From positions 151,898,282-151,962,281 of the forward strand of contig NC_081840.1 in NCBI RefSeq assembly GCF_963259705.1: a stretch of 64,000 bases of DNA. Reading direction: 5' to 3'. The notes below the pieces were generated by a model. The model did no database searches, was not told the DNA's origin, and was given only the letters and a program-made list of their open reading frames with translations. Every line of letters starts with the position of its first letter. The first letter of the stretch is position 1. Positions 11,325 through 23,472 of this stretch are shown here, piece by piece. The position numbers and the translations under genes are program-made. Origin of the DNA: Myotis daubentonii (Eukaryota; Chordata; Mammalia; Chiroptera; Vespertilionidae).

Positions 11325-11425
11325 GCCAGGTCCACTTGGGCACATTATCTATGCTCCATTGGCCTCAATTTTCTTTGCGTAAAATGTGAATGATGATGAA
11401 ACTGGCTTCATAGCATTGTTAGACA
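11325..11425 (+). mobile_element. MIR SINE fragment
   Basis: 'CTTGGGCACATTATCTATGC ... CCTCAATTTTCTTTGCGTAA' with AATGTGAATGATGATGAAAC matches the MIR core-to-3' order (GGGCAAGT...CCTCAGTTTCCTCATCTGTAAAATG). Confidence 0.65.
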
Positions 11426-13024
11426 CTTTTCACTGCAGCTCAGCACAAGCCGCTCGGCAAAGAGCACCTGTGACCTTACACACAGTAACAGGCTGACATG
11501 CTCCAGAAAGGAAGTCATTAGCCTAAAACAGGACTTAGGATCCTGCTCAGGAAGTGCAGGTCTCAGAACAAACAAAATGTGTTGTTGTTTTAAAAAAACA
11601 AACAAAACAAAACAAAAAAGCACAACATCATTCTGGTTGCTTTTAAAAATGATCTACCTTCTTAGCATAATTTAGTATGTATGTTTTCTTTTGATCAAAA
11701 AATGTCCAATAAGTATACAAAATCGAAGAACTTTATACGTGCCAATATCCCATTTCCGTTCATGCTCTTTAAGAAGACATCGTTTTAGGGTTTCTGTCGG
11801 CGATGCCTTCCTGAGACACCTGCCAGGACGGGGAAAGCAGCTGCACTTCTGGCTCTGGGATGAGCCTACCGAGCGCAGACTCCTGGAGCGTCTCCCCCTC
11901 CTTCTCCTACCATCTCCCACCCCTCTTCCTCACTCCTCACCCCGCAGGAGAAAGAAATGCCTTCCCACCAGCCAAAAAGGGCAATGCTGCTCTCACTGCT
12001 CCAACAGCAGCTCTGGATTTGAGGTCCATCTGATGAAATAGCCAATACTGACTTGGAATTACAATGCCTTACTGTATCCAGATAACACTCTCAAGTCCTA
12101 AGTGTAGTTCATTGGGTGACAGGCCTTCGGCTGGGGAGGCCTGATGGCGGATCCACCCACCTTAACCTTACACAGTGTAATATGTCAAAGGAAGTGCATT
12201 GGCTTCCATTCCAATGGAGACCTTACCGTTTTCTTACCCATCAAACCACACCTGCTGTGGGATACTCTCAGGCTGGAGCTAAGAGACAGGAGAGAGATGG
12301 CCGCACGCACTGGAGAGAGGGTGCCAGACACACAGGGCAGCAGGGGTCCTGCCCCCTCTACGCCACAATCCGCTTCAAGAGAAGAGAGTTCAAGTAAACA
12401 ACCGTGATGTGCTTCCAGGGTGTGTTTTAAATTAATAGATTAGAAAATCATTAAAAATTCTCCCTGTGCTTTCGTTTCTGTTTACTATTGCACAATATCC
12501 AAAGGAAAAATCTAGAAGACCAAGCCAACACAGCGCCCAAACCCCCACTCCGCCACGCAACTCGCTGTGCATGACTTTGCACACACGGCCCTGCCTGGGT
12601 AAGGAAGACGTCACACACCCAGCCCCTCCCAGGGCTTCTCCAGCTCCCCGGTGGGGCCGGTGCTGCATCAGGAGGTGAACTGTCTGTAAGTCACCATGTA
12701 ACAAACAGATGGAATTATCTGTATCAGCGTGAGTCCTGAACCCGAAGACTGAAAAGGGCCTCAGAATGGTATCTGAAGCTCTCGCTTCCTCCCTGTCTCA
12801 GATCACCAAAGTAACGCTATAAACTAAGTGGATGATGAGACCAAGGACAAGACAGCTCTGCTTCCTGCACAGCAGCCGGAGTCCTGGCCTGCAGCCCCTG
12901 TGAGTCAGTGCCCCGCAGTTTAAGCCACATGTCAAACCCTGGAGCCTCAGGAAGCTGCAGGTGGGCAGACAGGGAGAGGCTGCGGCTCGGAACCTGGAAT
13001 CGGGGAGCCATCCTCAAGACAAAT
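11426..13024. other. Unique non-coding stretch
   Basis: Nothing recognised. Several short overlapping open frames on both strands have no splice context. Confidence 0.45.
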
Positions 13025-13985
13025 TCAAAAGGGTTTTTTCCAGCTTCATGGAGACATTTACTGAGACACAACTGACATATTATTGAGGCAATTATTGAGA
13101 CATAATTGACATAAACACTGGGTACTGTTAAGGTGTATGATCTGTTGACTTTATACACAAATACGTCACAGAATGATTACCACGGTAGGGTTAGTTTACA
13201 CCTCCATCTCCTCACACACTTCTTTTTTTTTAAGTTCTACTCTCTTAGCAAATGTCAAGTACACGATACTTGATCATGGTCACCACACTGTACATTAGAT
13301 CCCCATAACTTCTCTCTGCTTCCCTGCATTTGGCTTTTTTTACATCCACATATTAAGTCTTTCTCTGACTGACTTATCTCACTTAGCATTCTGTTCAGGT
13401 TCTTCCATGTTGTCACAAAAGCAAGATTTCCTTCTCTTTACGGCTGAATAATATTCCATCATAGAAACATAACACATCCTCTTCACCCACTCACTTATCC
13501 GTGGACACCTGGGTGATTTCCACCACGGGCTTTTGTGTGCAGTGAACATGGGGGTGCAGATATCTCTTCAAGGTACGGATTGCATTTCCTTTAGATATAA
13601 ATTCAGAAGTGGTATTGCTAGAGCATATGGTAGTCCTATATTTAACTTTTTTGAGCAACCTCCATACTATTTTCCATAGTGACTGCACCATTTTACATTC
13701 CCACCAACAGTGCACTAGGGTTCCCTTCTCTCCACATCCTCACCAACACTTGCGGTTTGTTGATTTACTAATGACAGCCATTCTGACAGGTGTAAGGTGA
13801 TAATTAATTGTGGTTTTAATTTACATCTCTCTGATGATTAGCGACTGTTGAGCATCTTTTCATATGTCTGTTGGCCGTCTGTATGTTTTCTTCGAAGTAT
13901 TCTACCTATTTTTTAATTGGACTGTTTGTTTGTTTGATACTAAGTTGTATGAGCTCCTTATATATTCAGAGATTTTTAAATCCAT
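13025..13985 (-). mobile_element. L1 3' fragment (minus strand)
   Basis: Antisense L1 3' UTR ('CAGCTTCATGGAGACATTTA', 'TACTCTCTTAGCAAATGTCA', 'CACACTGTACATTAGATCCC') followed by ORF2-end blocks ('CTGAATAATATTCCATCATA', 'CATTCCCACCAACAGTGCAC', 'CATCTCTCTGATGATTAGCG') and 'TTAATTGGACTGTTTGTTTG'. 5' truncated; no intact frame. Confidence 0.88.
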
Positions 13986-14296
13986 CGCTGATCCCACAGA
14001 GCCCAAAACTAACTCCAGGTGTGAAGCCCAAGATTTGTATTTGGCCACCAAGCTGAATGAGTAAAAGGACGCAGCCACTCCATACGAGGGCAAATCTCTC
14101 ACATCACCAGCTGACATCACATTTAATCACCAGTTACTTTGGTGAAGTAGTTCCCGACAAGGAAATAGCTCACGCTTCCACATTCCTTTTTAAGTATTAA
14201 ACCCTTAGATAATCCACTCATTAAATTATTTTAATCCAAAAAGCTCTACCATAGTGCCTGCTACCTAGCAGGCAGCAATTAAATCATGGATTGCTT

Positions 14297-14320
14297 GGGT
14301 GGATGGATGGATGGATGGAT
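14297..14320. repeat. (GGAT)n tetranucleotide microsatellite
   Basis: About six tandem GGAT units. A looser TGGATG-rich stretch recurs at 15001-15060. Confidence 0.9.
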
Positions 14321-14505
14321 CTGGACCCAAAGCCCCGCCTGGTGAACATCTGGCCTGGTGGGGCAGGTGCCTTGCTGCCTGGGTTTATGCCCTACCTTTC
14401 CAACTTTCCCAGCCACACGACACGGCTAGTACAGATATAGCAAGATTCCTAGCAACTCTGACCCCATTCTCAGGCGGGTCTGAACCTCACTGGCCTGTCC
14501 CACAA

Positions 14506-14665
14506 CAGTGGTTCTCAAACGTTAGTTACCCTGCATCAGAGCCCCTTGTGAAACACAGGTTGCTAGGGCTCCCTCCCAGTTTCTGAGTCTGTAGGGCTGG
14601 GTGGGGCCCAATCACCTGCACTTCTGACACGTTCCCAAGTGAGGGTTCAGGGACCAGCAGCAAGA
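14506..14665 (+). mobile_element. MER5A-type hAT-Charlie element
   Basis: Starts CAGTGGTTCTCAAACGTTAG, then CATCAGAGCCCCTTGTGAAA, CAGGTTGCTAGGGCTCCCTC and GGGTGGGGCCCAATCACCTG, in MER5A order. The right terminus is eroded. This is an old, non-bat-specific mammalian element. Confidence 0.82.
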
Positions 14666-17261
14666 ACAGCCACCCTGAGCGGTCCCTCCCTGGCACCACT
14701 ACATCAAGGAATGATTGAGATTTTGACTCAGTCGCTTCCTACTCTTCCTCCCAACTCTGCACAGCTTGCACCGGCTGCGATGATGACTTCCCATTATTTT
14801 AACAACAGCAGCTCCACCTGCCTCATATGAAACAGATGCTCTCACAACTCAGAGATGTATTACTTACACAGCCATTAAAAATAACATTTGGTAAGAATAT
14901 TTATTCACATGGAAATTTTGCATGGTACACTACTGGCTAGAAAAAGTAGCAAGTAATGAAGCTATGTGTCATCACACAATGGTATTGGTTAAAAGCATAG
15001 ATGGGTGGATGGGAAGAGGAGTGGATGGAGAGAATATAGGTGGATGGATGCATGGATGCATACTGAAGATCCCGGGGAAAATATACATTATATCGTATTA
15101 ACACCAGTTATTTCTGGTTTTTGTCAAATAATTTTCAATTATCACTACTTGGCAACAGAAAAAAATAAGTTGCTTTTAATTTGTTTGAAAATGTCTTGGG
15201 AAAAGTATGCTTTCTTAAAGCTTCTTGATAAAATTGACTTTGTTGGTTATGGTCATTCTCATTTATCCCAGCGTCACTGTGACACAGCAGGTCCTTCGGA
15301 GCCCAAGAACCTAGTCATGCCTTCACATCTGCAGAGTGGAGAAAGCGCCTGCCCATTTCCTCCAAAGGGTCGTGCGGAGAGATGAGATGTCAGCGCGAAG
15401 GAGCTCCTGAGAGCCTCAGCGCTCTAACACGAGACAGAAACGGAGGGATCGATTGGGCTACTCAGCCCCATTTGAAAAAGGCTCTTTCCACTTAGTGGGC
15501 ACAAAGAACGCTGTATTAAATTTTAACACGATTGCATTTTTACAGCGCACGGAGGCAAAAGGCGAGCATCCCTGGGTGAGTTGGAATCCACTCTGGCTGA
15601 AGCCCGTCCTGCCAGCAGAAGACAGCAACGCCCACCCAGCATATCCTCCCCACTCGGCGCACCAGTGTTATCGGGCCTCACCGTAGAGCCTCAATAAAGC
15701 CCGTTTATAAATACTTTAAACGTAAAGATACGTAACTAAGTCACTTATTCAAAAAGCATTTACTGACCAAACCCTTAGCAAGCATTCCCTTCCGTGGGCA
15801 CCAAGGAGAAAGGACAGACAATGCTAATGAGCTGAGACAGAGGTGCACACGGGTTGCCATGATGATACGGAGCCAGAAACAACTGCATTTGGGCAGGAGC
15901 GCTGGGTCCCCATGAGCAAATAAAACCCCAAGACCCCACCAGCATCCTGGAAATTCTCTGGAGTTTTCATCCCTGCGGCCTGGCCAGCAGCCCACCTTCG
16001 CCCACTCGAGGTTTCCAGGCGCACCACCAACGGCAGTAAAACTCCAGCTCCACCTCCAGGCACACACCCGGGGAAGGAGGCCTCAGGTGGCACTTCTGCT
16101 CAATAAATCTCATGCATTTAAGATCCAGGTTCCGGATGCCAACTATGAAAATAAAAATATGTCCATCTAAATTACAGCCGCTTCTTAGCTGGTCACTATT
16201 TACACTAACAATTACAAAACAACATGAACTCCACTGCAGCCGGCAGACAACAAACCCTCCTTTGTCCACAGGCCAAGCAGCCAGTGGAATTGCCTGGCGA
16301 GGGCTCAGGACGGCATTCCCACATCTGCCAGTTCCAGTCAAATTGACAGTAAGTCCCATGACGATGACTAAGAGCCGCAGCCACACACTAGCTTCAGCAC
16401 CGGGGAAAAAGTATGTCAAAATTTAAATACATCCTAAAAATGGGCACTTGGTAGTAGCCGATTCCTAGATTAAACATTGCTCGGAGGGCTTTCTTAGCTG
16501 GCCTGCCTCTCACGAGGGTTCACGCTCACTGCTCCGCTGGGAAGGCAGTTCTGAGGCTGGGCTCCGCCTGGCCCTGTGGGCTAAGCTACGTCAGCCTGTT
16601 GTGTGGCCTCAGCTGCCAGCACCAGATAAGACATCCTAGCATTGTCAAACATTTTTGGCACAGTTTCCAAAGGCTGGGAAAGGACAGAGGAGGAATGAAC
16701 AAGGATGAGAAGGCTTGGGGAAGAACAGGAAAAAAATTACTCCTAAATCTGCAAAAGATTTTAAGCCAGGCAAGGCCTCAAGCACACCTGCCATGCACAC
16801 GGCTGTTCCCATTAGGGTGCCCGCAATCACAAGCTCTTAAAATGTCCAAGCAAATACAGGCAACACCTATAAAACTGTATTGAATCTTTTTAATTACCTA
16901 TAAACAGGAAACAGCTGCCTAAAATTTTTTAAAAAGGAAATTAACCTGAAATTGTATATGATAATAAAAATTTCAGTGAGAAGCTTTCAATGTAAAAGAA
17001 TTAACCACTGAAGGATATTGCATTAGACAGGAATAAAATAAAACAGTGAAGATTACCCCTGACGTACTTTGCAAAGGGTCAGTTAAAGACATGTCAAAAA
17101 GTTGTTCATAAACTGGAAAACTGGAAGAAATGCATCTAACAAAATATATTCCAAAACAAAACATTACTTGAAAATTATTTTCAAAAGGCTAATACGCTGT
17201 GGATAAATGAAATAATAAAACAAATTAGGAACCACAAATTGCCATTCTATTAACCAAGCAT
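14666..17261. other. Unique stretch
   Basis: AT-rich blocks at about 14850-15260 and 16880-17230 alternate with GC-richer DNA. The 126-codon frame from 15005 starts in a simple TGGATG repeat and continues into AT-rich DNA, so it is not convincing as a gene. Confidence 0.45.
15740..15830 (-). repeat. Possible L2 LINE fragment
   Basis: 'CACTTATTCAAAAAGCATTT' with ACTGACCAAACCCTTAGCAAG resembles the antisense view of the L2 3' end (TTCAACAAATATTTATTGAG...). Short and diverged. Confidence 0.35.
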
Positions 17262-17300
17262 GTCAAACTCGCGGCCCGTTTGACAGCCTTGCTGTTAACC
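17262..17300. repeat. Possible hAT terminus fragment
   Basis: CATGTCAAACTCGCGGCCCG is typical of one end of a GGCC-rich hAT short element. No second end or target duplication is found. Confidence 0.35.
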
Positions 17301-17329
17301 CTCAGTCACGTCCACTAAACATTGATAAC

Positions 17330-17545
17330 TACTGACACTTTCTGAATGCCCGTGGTGTGCTAATAAGCGCTGTTTGAAGTAATCTGAGACCTTCATAACC
17401 ACCTTGTGACTGAGATGCTGACTGGGATCCCCATTTTGCAGATGAGAAAATGGAGACAGGGAAAGGCCAAGGAACCCCCCAAGGACACACAGCTAGTGAA
17501 GAGCAGCTGGGGCCAGAGCCCCGCCAGGACCTACGGCCGGGCCAT
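17330..17545 (-). mobile_element. MIR SINE, near full length
   Basis: Antisense MIR order: 'GGTGTGCTAATAAGCGCTGT', 'CCCCATTTTGCAGATGAGAA', 'GGACACACAGCTAGTGAAGA', 'CAGAGCCCCG'. Diverged but continuous. Confidence 0.85.
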
Positions 17546-20164
17546 CAGCTCCAGGGCCCAGGGCATCACCTGGAACCGCCCCTTCTGATGGAACTCTCTT
17601 AAGTCCACCTGCAGCCAGGTGCCACCCACAGAATGGGGTCAGCGCAGAAGCGGGGCACCCATCCGGTTCGGCAGCACCTGGAGAAGCGTTTCCTGCTCAT
17701 CTTCCTCTCTCTCCTCGTCTCATCTCCGTTTCTGGGTTCCCTTTTCCTTCCCGCACATTTGATGTTTCCTTTCCCTTTTACCGGGAGCCCATCACGTGGC
17801 CCCACCAGCTTAGCGAGGCTCAGCACCGCACCCAAAGTCTCAGTGCGGTGCCTGGCCTGGTCAGGACGGGATACAAGCGATGGAGCAAGTGCCACAGCAA
17901 ACAGGACTCTCAGAAAGGCTGGTGAGCCCAACTGGGGGACACTGAACCCCACAAAGGGCAGGGCAGCCCAAGGTCACACAGGCAGTGAGTCAGGATCAAA
18001 GCGCCCATTTTAGTTCTTTCACTAGAACTCTCTCAGTTGGGGCCATTCCTGAACAAATCTGTGAATTACCAGGGCCCATTCACGTTTATTCTGTAGTTAC
18101 AGATACCATTCACCTCTGACGTATTCAGGGGAAGTAAGATCAATAGCAAACTCAGGTCCGTCCTCTGGCTTTGTCCTCCTGCCATGAAGGCAGACCTAAT
18201 GATGCCTCTCGTCGTACCAGGAGTTCTCCAAGCCACTCTCAATGTTCTCTCACAGCGGAGAGAGGTCCTCAGTCATGGCCCGTGCCCCCGGCCCTGGCAT
18301 CAAGATTGCTGCAGCTGGAACCGCGGAGCCACCAGCAGACCAGGCGGACCCGTGGAACATGGGCTCGGAGGGCTGTGAAGAGCTTCACGAGAAATCTGTT
18401 TCTGTGTCTGTGGGTGCTGGGGTGCTCCTTGGGGAGCCTGGCGGGACACCCACCGTGTAGCACAGATTAGATGCGAAGCTGACGAGACGTGCCAGATGCT
18501 CACCGCTGGAAAGGGACACAGAGGCTTGGCATGTGGGGCAGTCGGGAGGCGGGGAAGAAATGGGCTGTAGGAGACGCCCGGCGGTGCTACAGAGACCGGA
18601 GGGCATGCTGGATCTCTCCCGGCGGTCATCGGAGCAGAATTCTTACAGTGACCCGAAGGGGGCCTGTGGCTGTCCCTTCTCCACGGGCAGAAACAAAGCC
18701 TAGGTCCCTCCGGGGATAGAGCCACGAAGACACACAACCACCCTCAGGGCTGAGAGAATGGAGAGTGGAGAACTGACAGCAGCCCCTCCTCGTCCCCTAA
18801 GCGTGGCGTGGAGGGGCTGCCCTACACAGAAACCTGCAGAACAGGCCGCTGGGACCTGTGCTTGAAGGACGAAACCTGACAATGGAAAACAGGCTCCCGT
18901 TTCTGTGGCATCAGCCCCACTGCACGGGCACACACTGCCCTTCAGACGTAACCTCGCCACTGGGTTCTGGCCTGAAGGTTACATGCGTCACCAGGGCTCC
19001 TGTTTAAGACCCACAGGAAGGGGACTGACTCCTGGTCAAGAGCCATTTGCTAAGCCAGAATACGCTACAGAAGGTTTAACCACCTCTCTGTTCTCCGATG
19101 CTATTTCCAGTCTAGTCCACTTGAACTAGATTTGGACAAAATTCTTCCCAATTTACGGTGTGACAGGAAGAGAGCTGAGCAGAGAGGAGGAGACTGCCCC
19201 TGTGCCAGCTGAGCTACCCTTTGGAGCTGATCCCTGGCACGTACGCTCCTCACAGCAACCCCAGGGGGCCTCGCGGATGCCCAGCTGCCTTCTCATCCAC
19301 AAAACAACAACACTGGACGCTGGACGAAACCATCGCTGCACTCTAGGAATGTGCATGACAAAATCAAAGATGATCACAGACGCCGGCCACATCTCTAACC
19401 CAGAGGTAAAATAGGAGGCTAATGAAAATGCACAACTCTCACCAATCAGATATGCCTGACCACTTTGCTTTTCTGGCTTGTTTGCTTTTCTTGTTGAAAT
19501 AATAAAGATACTTGTTGACAAGAAAAAAATCTCACTATGGACCTGCTGGGGGGAGAGGGGAGGGGACCATTTCCTTTCTAATTAAAGATTTTTAAATTCT
19601 TCCATATACCTTTTTTAATAGTTGTAATTATAGCCCTACTTAATGTTAAGTACTTCAACTCAATAAAAGGTTAATTATACAGACTCTGGTAATTATAAAA
19701 AGTAAAATAAGATGTAAAATGTCATAATGAATAATTAATAAGACCTCTTTGATCTGCTGCAGACCAAGAACACAGTGCTGACAGGCTATTTCTCCATCGT
19801 ATGGGGATGATCTTCCTGGAAAAAAATGTAATATCTGATATCAAAAGCAGGAGTTCAAAATAAGCGTTTAACCCGGCCTTAAAAATAAGGTGAAATGTTC
19901 CCATTAGTTTCATACTTAAACATACACCCAAAAAGTGAGGCACTGTGGGCCATCTACCTTGTAGCTCAGGGTGGAGATGATGGTTTTGTGGCAAAGGCTC
20001 CAGGTGTTCTACCTCCTGCGGGACTGTGCAGCACATGGGACCCGACAGGAAAAGGCACCGCGGAGAACGCAAAAGCACCAGGAGAGGCTCCTGCCCTCAA
20101 AGAACGTTCAGTCTTCTTAGGGAGGCAAAATCATTCTTCCAAAGAATTCAGGTCAACGATTTAA
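17546..20164. other. Unique GC-moderate stretch
   Basis: Apart from a small MIR piece at 17935-18012, no repeat is seen. Many overlapping open frames (for example on both strands near 17600-18000 and 18170-18740) cover each other and show no exon structure. Confidence 0.45.
17935..18012 (-). repeat. MIR SINE fragment
   Basis: 'CCCAAGGTCACACAGGCAGT' followed by GAGTCAGGATCAAAGCGC is the antisense MIR core. Confidence 0.55.
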
Positions 20165-20305
20165 TTTATTTGATATATTATTAATTAAAATGAATTACTT
20201 CAATTCACATAATTAAATCTCAAATATTACAAAATTAATCAAAATAATTAAAATTAATGGAAATAAATTACATTATTTTAATTAATGTATTAAAATAAAT
20301 ACTTT
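20165..20305. repeat. AT-rich low-complexity tract
   Basis: About 140 bases composed mainly of TTAATT, AAATTA and AATAAA-like words, with almost no G or C. Confidence 0.8.
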
Positions 20306-20351
20306 TTTAAAGTGCTGTATCTTGGATACTTTCTATTTACTGCTTTTCGCC

Positions 20352-20570
20352 TCTTTTTTAAAAATATGTTTTTATTGATTTCAGAGAGAAAGGGAGAGGG
20401 AGAAAGAGAGAGAAACATCAGTGATGAGAGAGAATCATTGATTGGCTGCCTCCTGCACGTCCCACTCTGGGGATTGAGCCCGCAACCCTGTCATGTGGCC
20501 CAACCGGGAATCGAACGGACCTCCTGGTTCATAGGTCGACAGTCAACCACTGACCCATGCCGGCCAGGCA
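20352..20570 (-). mobile_element. VES SINE
   Basis: The minus strand reads CCTGGCCGGCATGGGTCAGTG at the head, CGATTCCCGGTTGGGCC at the B-box region and ends in 'AATCAATAAAAACATATTTT'. Approximate target duplication TGCTTTTCGCC / TGCTTGTCCCC at 20341 and 20571. Confidence 0.9.
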
Positions 20571-20749
20571 TGCTTGTCCCCTGTTTTAGAGAGAGCATAG
20601 AGAGTATCCTGGACTTGTATTTTCCCAGGCTTTTATCTGTCTCTTGGGGGTATTTATAGTTTCATAGCAATCCCTATGTTAATTAGATCTACATAAGAAT
20701 ATATCATCTGTAGGGACTCAATTTTGCTTCAAAAAGCGTGAAACTTGAG

Positions 20750-21034
20750 TCCTGGTTGGTGTGTCTCAGTGGTTAGAACATCAGGGCCCAGGCACCAAAG
20801 GGTCGTGGGTTCAATTCCCGGTCAAGGGTACATACCTGGCTTGCAGATTCACTCCCCACCAGTCGATGTGTCTCTCTCACATCCAAGTTTCTCTTTCTCC
20901 CACTCCCTTCCCCCCTCTGCCCCCCCCCGCCCCCCACGCCCCCCCCCCCACACCCACACACACACATACCCTCTTTGAAAGCAATAGAAAAAAAATATCC
21001 TCGGTGAGGATTAACAAAACAAAACAAGAGTGGC
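20750..21034 (+). mobile_element. VES SINE, GAGGATTAA-tail subtype
   Basis: Starts TCCTGGTTGGTGTGTCTCAG with B-box-like GGTTCAATTCCCGGTCAAGG, and ends with 'ATATCCTCGGTGAGGATTAA' and A-tail rather than AATCAATAAA. Target duplication ACTTGAG at 20743-20749 and 21035-21041. A C-rich run with CA repeat (about 20907-20967) expands the middle. Confidence 0.88.
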
Positions 21035-21041
21035 ACTTGAG

Positions 21042-21407
21042 GTCACATGTGACAGTTATTAATACTGCCTAAATGTGTCACGCTGTAACTACTACTAACT
21101 GCACCAGGAGCAGGAGTTAGCACTTAGCACCTCTAGGTGTTAAAGCTCTTAAAACATTTTTACAAGAGTATTCGTTAACAAGTAGACCTTTACAGAGAAG
21201 TCTGAAGACTTGTTAAAACTAATTTTACATTGAGAGAAATCTTCATCAAACATTCACTCAACATAAAGCCCACTCTCCAGCCCACCCCTTACGAGATACC
21301 TACAGCTTAGGAAAGGAGTTACGCTTTCAACTGTGTTCTTCAGCGATGCATTCCTATGTAGTGTCCACAAAGAAGTTTGGGGCCTCTACATCTTCTTTTC
21401 CTTTTTT
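21042..21407. other. Unique stretch
   Basis: No recognisable feature. Confidence 0.45.
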
Positions 21408-21640
21408 AAATTTTACTTTCAATTGCGGTTTACCATAACCAATGGACATAAGACACTGGGGGATAGGGGAGGCTAGGGGACTGTCTAGGGCGGGGGGGAA
21501 AAATGGACACATATGTAATACCCTTTGTAATACTTTAAGCAATAAATAAAATAAAATAAAAAATTGCGGTTTACATTCAATGTCATTTTGTATTTGTTTC
21601 AGGTGTACAGCCTAGTAATTAGATAATCATAGACAGACAT
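21408..21640 (-). mobile_element. L1 3' UTR fragment (minus strand), split by a second L1
   Basis: 'TTTCAATTGCGGTTTAC' continues after the inserted L1 with 'ATTCAATGTCATTTTGTATT' and 'GTTTCAGGTGTACAGCCTAG', the antisense L1 3' UTR also seen at 8855 onward. Confidence 0.75.
21434..21561 (+). mobile_element. Extremely 5'-truncated L1 insertion (128 bp)
   Basis: Carries the vesper bat L1 3' end signature (CCAATGGACATAAGACACTG, then GGACACATATGTAATACC and AATAAATAAAATAAAATAAA). A perfect 13-bp target duplication AATTGCGGTTTAC lies at 21421-21433 and 21562-21574. It shares its tail motif with the L1 at 38280-38714. Confidence 0.9.
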
Positions 21641-23205
21641 TTTAATTTTTATAGGGATCCACATAAAATCAAAGCATCATTTCCACTTCAGTGTTCTATT
21701 TAAAATGTAATTTTTCAGTAAGTAAACCACCAATATTCAATAACCAATATTCCAATGCTTTTGAAACCTTTAGAAACTGTTATGTATGATCAAAGATAAT
21801 TAAGTTTTGAGTTGGGAAGAACCTGCATCATAGAACAGAATAGAGAGTGAGGTATATGAAAGCACAGGATTTAAAGAATAACAACTCATAAAAGGGACAA
21901 TGTCATGCTGTAAGGCGGCACAGAAACAGTTTTCAGGAAAGGCGGGGGTGGGTAATTAAAAACACGTAGCAGCGGAACTCTTCCAGCCGGGTCTGACATG
22001 AGATGACGATGCGAATGAAGAACTGGCAATGGATCGGGTGAGTTATAATTCTCACCTCTGAGCAGGGTGGTGCGGCCAGCACTGGGACTTGGGAACATGT
22101 CAGGGCAGCATCGGGACTCGTGTTCCGGATGACGCCCAGTCCGTGTTTCTCTCTCAGCACCCACCTGACCTTCGCACACCGACCTAGGATCCCACGGTTC
22201 AGCTGAACTTGAGCTGCTTCCACAGAAGTGCCGCCTAGGGGACACGCACTCACTCTGCTTCCATGTGAGCTACCTTACAGATGGCTCCATTTCTTAGGGA
22301 ACTTTTAAGACCATACTTTATTCTAAAGTCCCATGGATGGCAGTTGCCTCCACGTTCATTCTCTCTCAAGTGCAGTGGAATTAAAGGAGAGGAGTTCTGG
22401 CCAACAGCCCAGTCCACTGCAACACCGGAGCCCAGGACTCATGTTCCCACGTCCACCTGGCACGCACGGCGGGCCCTTCGTCACCGGGGCTGAATCCTCT
22501 CTCCCAGCACAGCTAACCTTCTGAGCACGTTTCCGCCCCCTTACCGAGGCTGGCTCTCTCCTGACCGGCCCGAAAGGCACCTGTGCCCCTTGCTGGCGCC
22601 TCAGAACCCAGGGAGTGGCACCTCCCACACGCAGCTGGAGGAGGAGGGAGGGAAATGGGTCCCTGGCCACTTCCCCTCAAGCTCACCTTCCTGCGGTGGT
22701 TGTGAGAGGATGTGTGTTTGTCTAGTAAAGGAATTTGACTAATATTTCCCAACACAGAAGCCTAAGGGCGGAGCAAATGCCATTCCTCAAGCCACACAAC
22801 CGCCATCCCCAACGCTGCCAGTGCAGAAGCTCCGAGAAGATTACAATCCCGACGGCCTGCAGGCTACCCAGGGTCTGGTGCTGGCAGTTGAGGGAACAAC
22901 AGGAACCCTGTGAGTTTTACTAAAATGCCTGGTTACAGGCTCCTCCACCAGCTGCCCAGAAGAATATCCCATCTGGAGCGGCCACAACTGCCCACCCTGA
23001 GCCAGCTCGAGAACGGACCCCGCTGACACCCGGCCACGCTGCGAGCGGCCAGGGCTGCCCTCCGCTGGGACCGGTGGGCTTGCCATGTGCTCCGCGCTTT
23101 TCCACCTGCTTCAGTGCCGCTCTCCTTCCAACGAGGCCAAGACCACCTTTCCTCCATTCTCTCCACCCTCGGAGCGTCTTTCTACGAAGAACTGAACAGG
23201 ACACA
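21641..23205. other. Unique stretch
   Basis: AT-rich to 21.9 kb, then GC-richer. Overlapping open frames on both strands at 22.3-23.2 kb have no domain or splice support. Confidence 0.45.
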
Positions 23206-23472
23206 AGCCCCAGAGGTCACATTCCACAAGATCTTGTTCACTGCAGCAGCATTACAATCGCCAAGATACGGAAGCAACCTAAGAGCCCAGCGGTAGGCAT
23301 CGTGGGTAAAGAAGAGGTGGTACTTATAAACAATGAAATACTACTCGGCCACCAAAAAAGAATGAAATCTTACCATTCGTAACAACATGACTGGACCTAG
23401 AGGGTATTATGCTAAGTGAAATAATAAATCAGAGAGGGAAAGAAAAATGCCATATGACTTCACTTGTACGTG

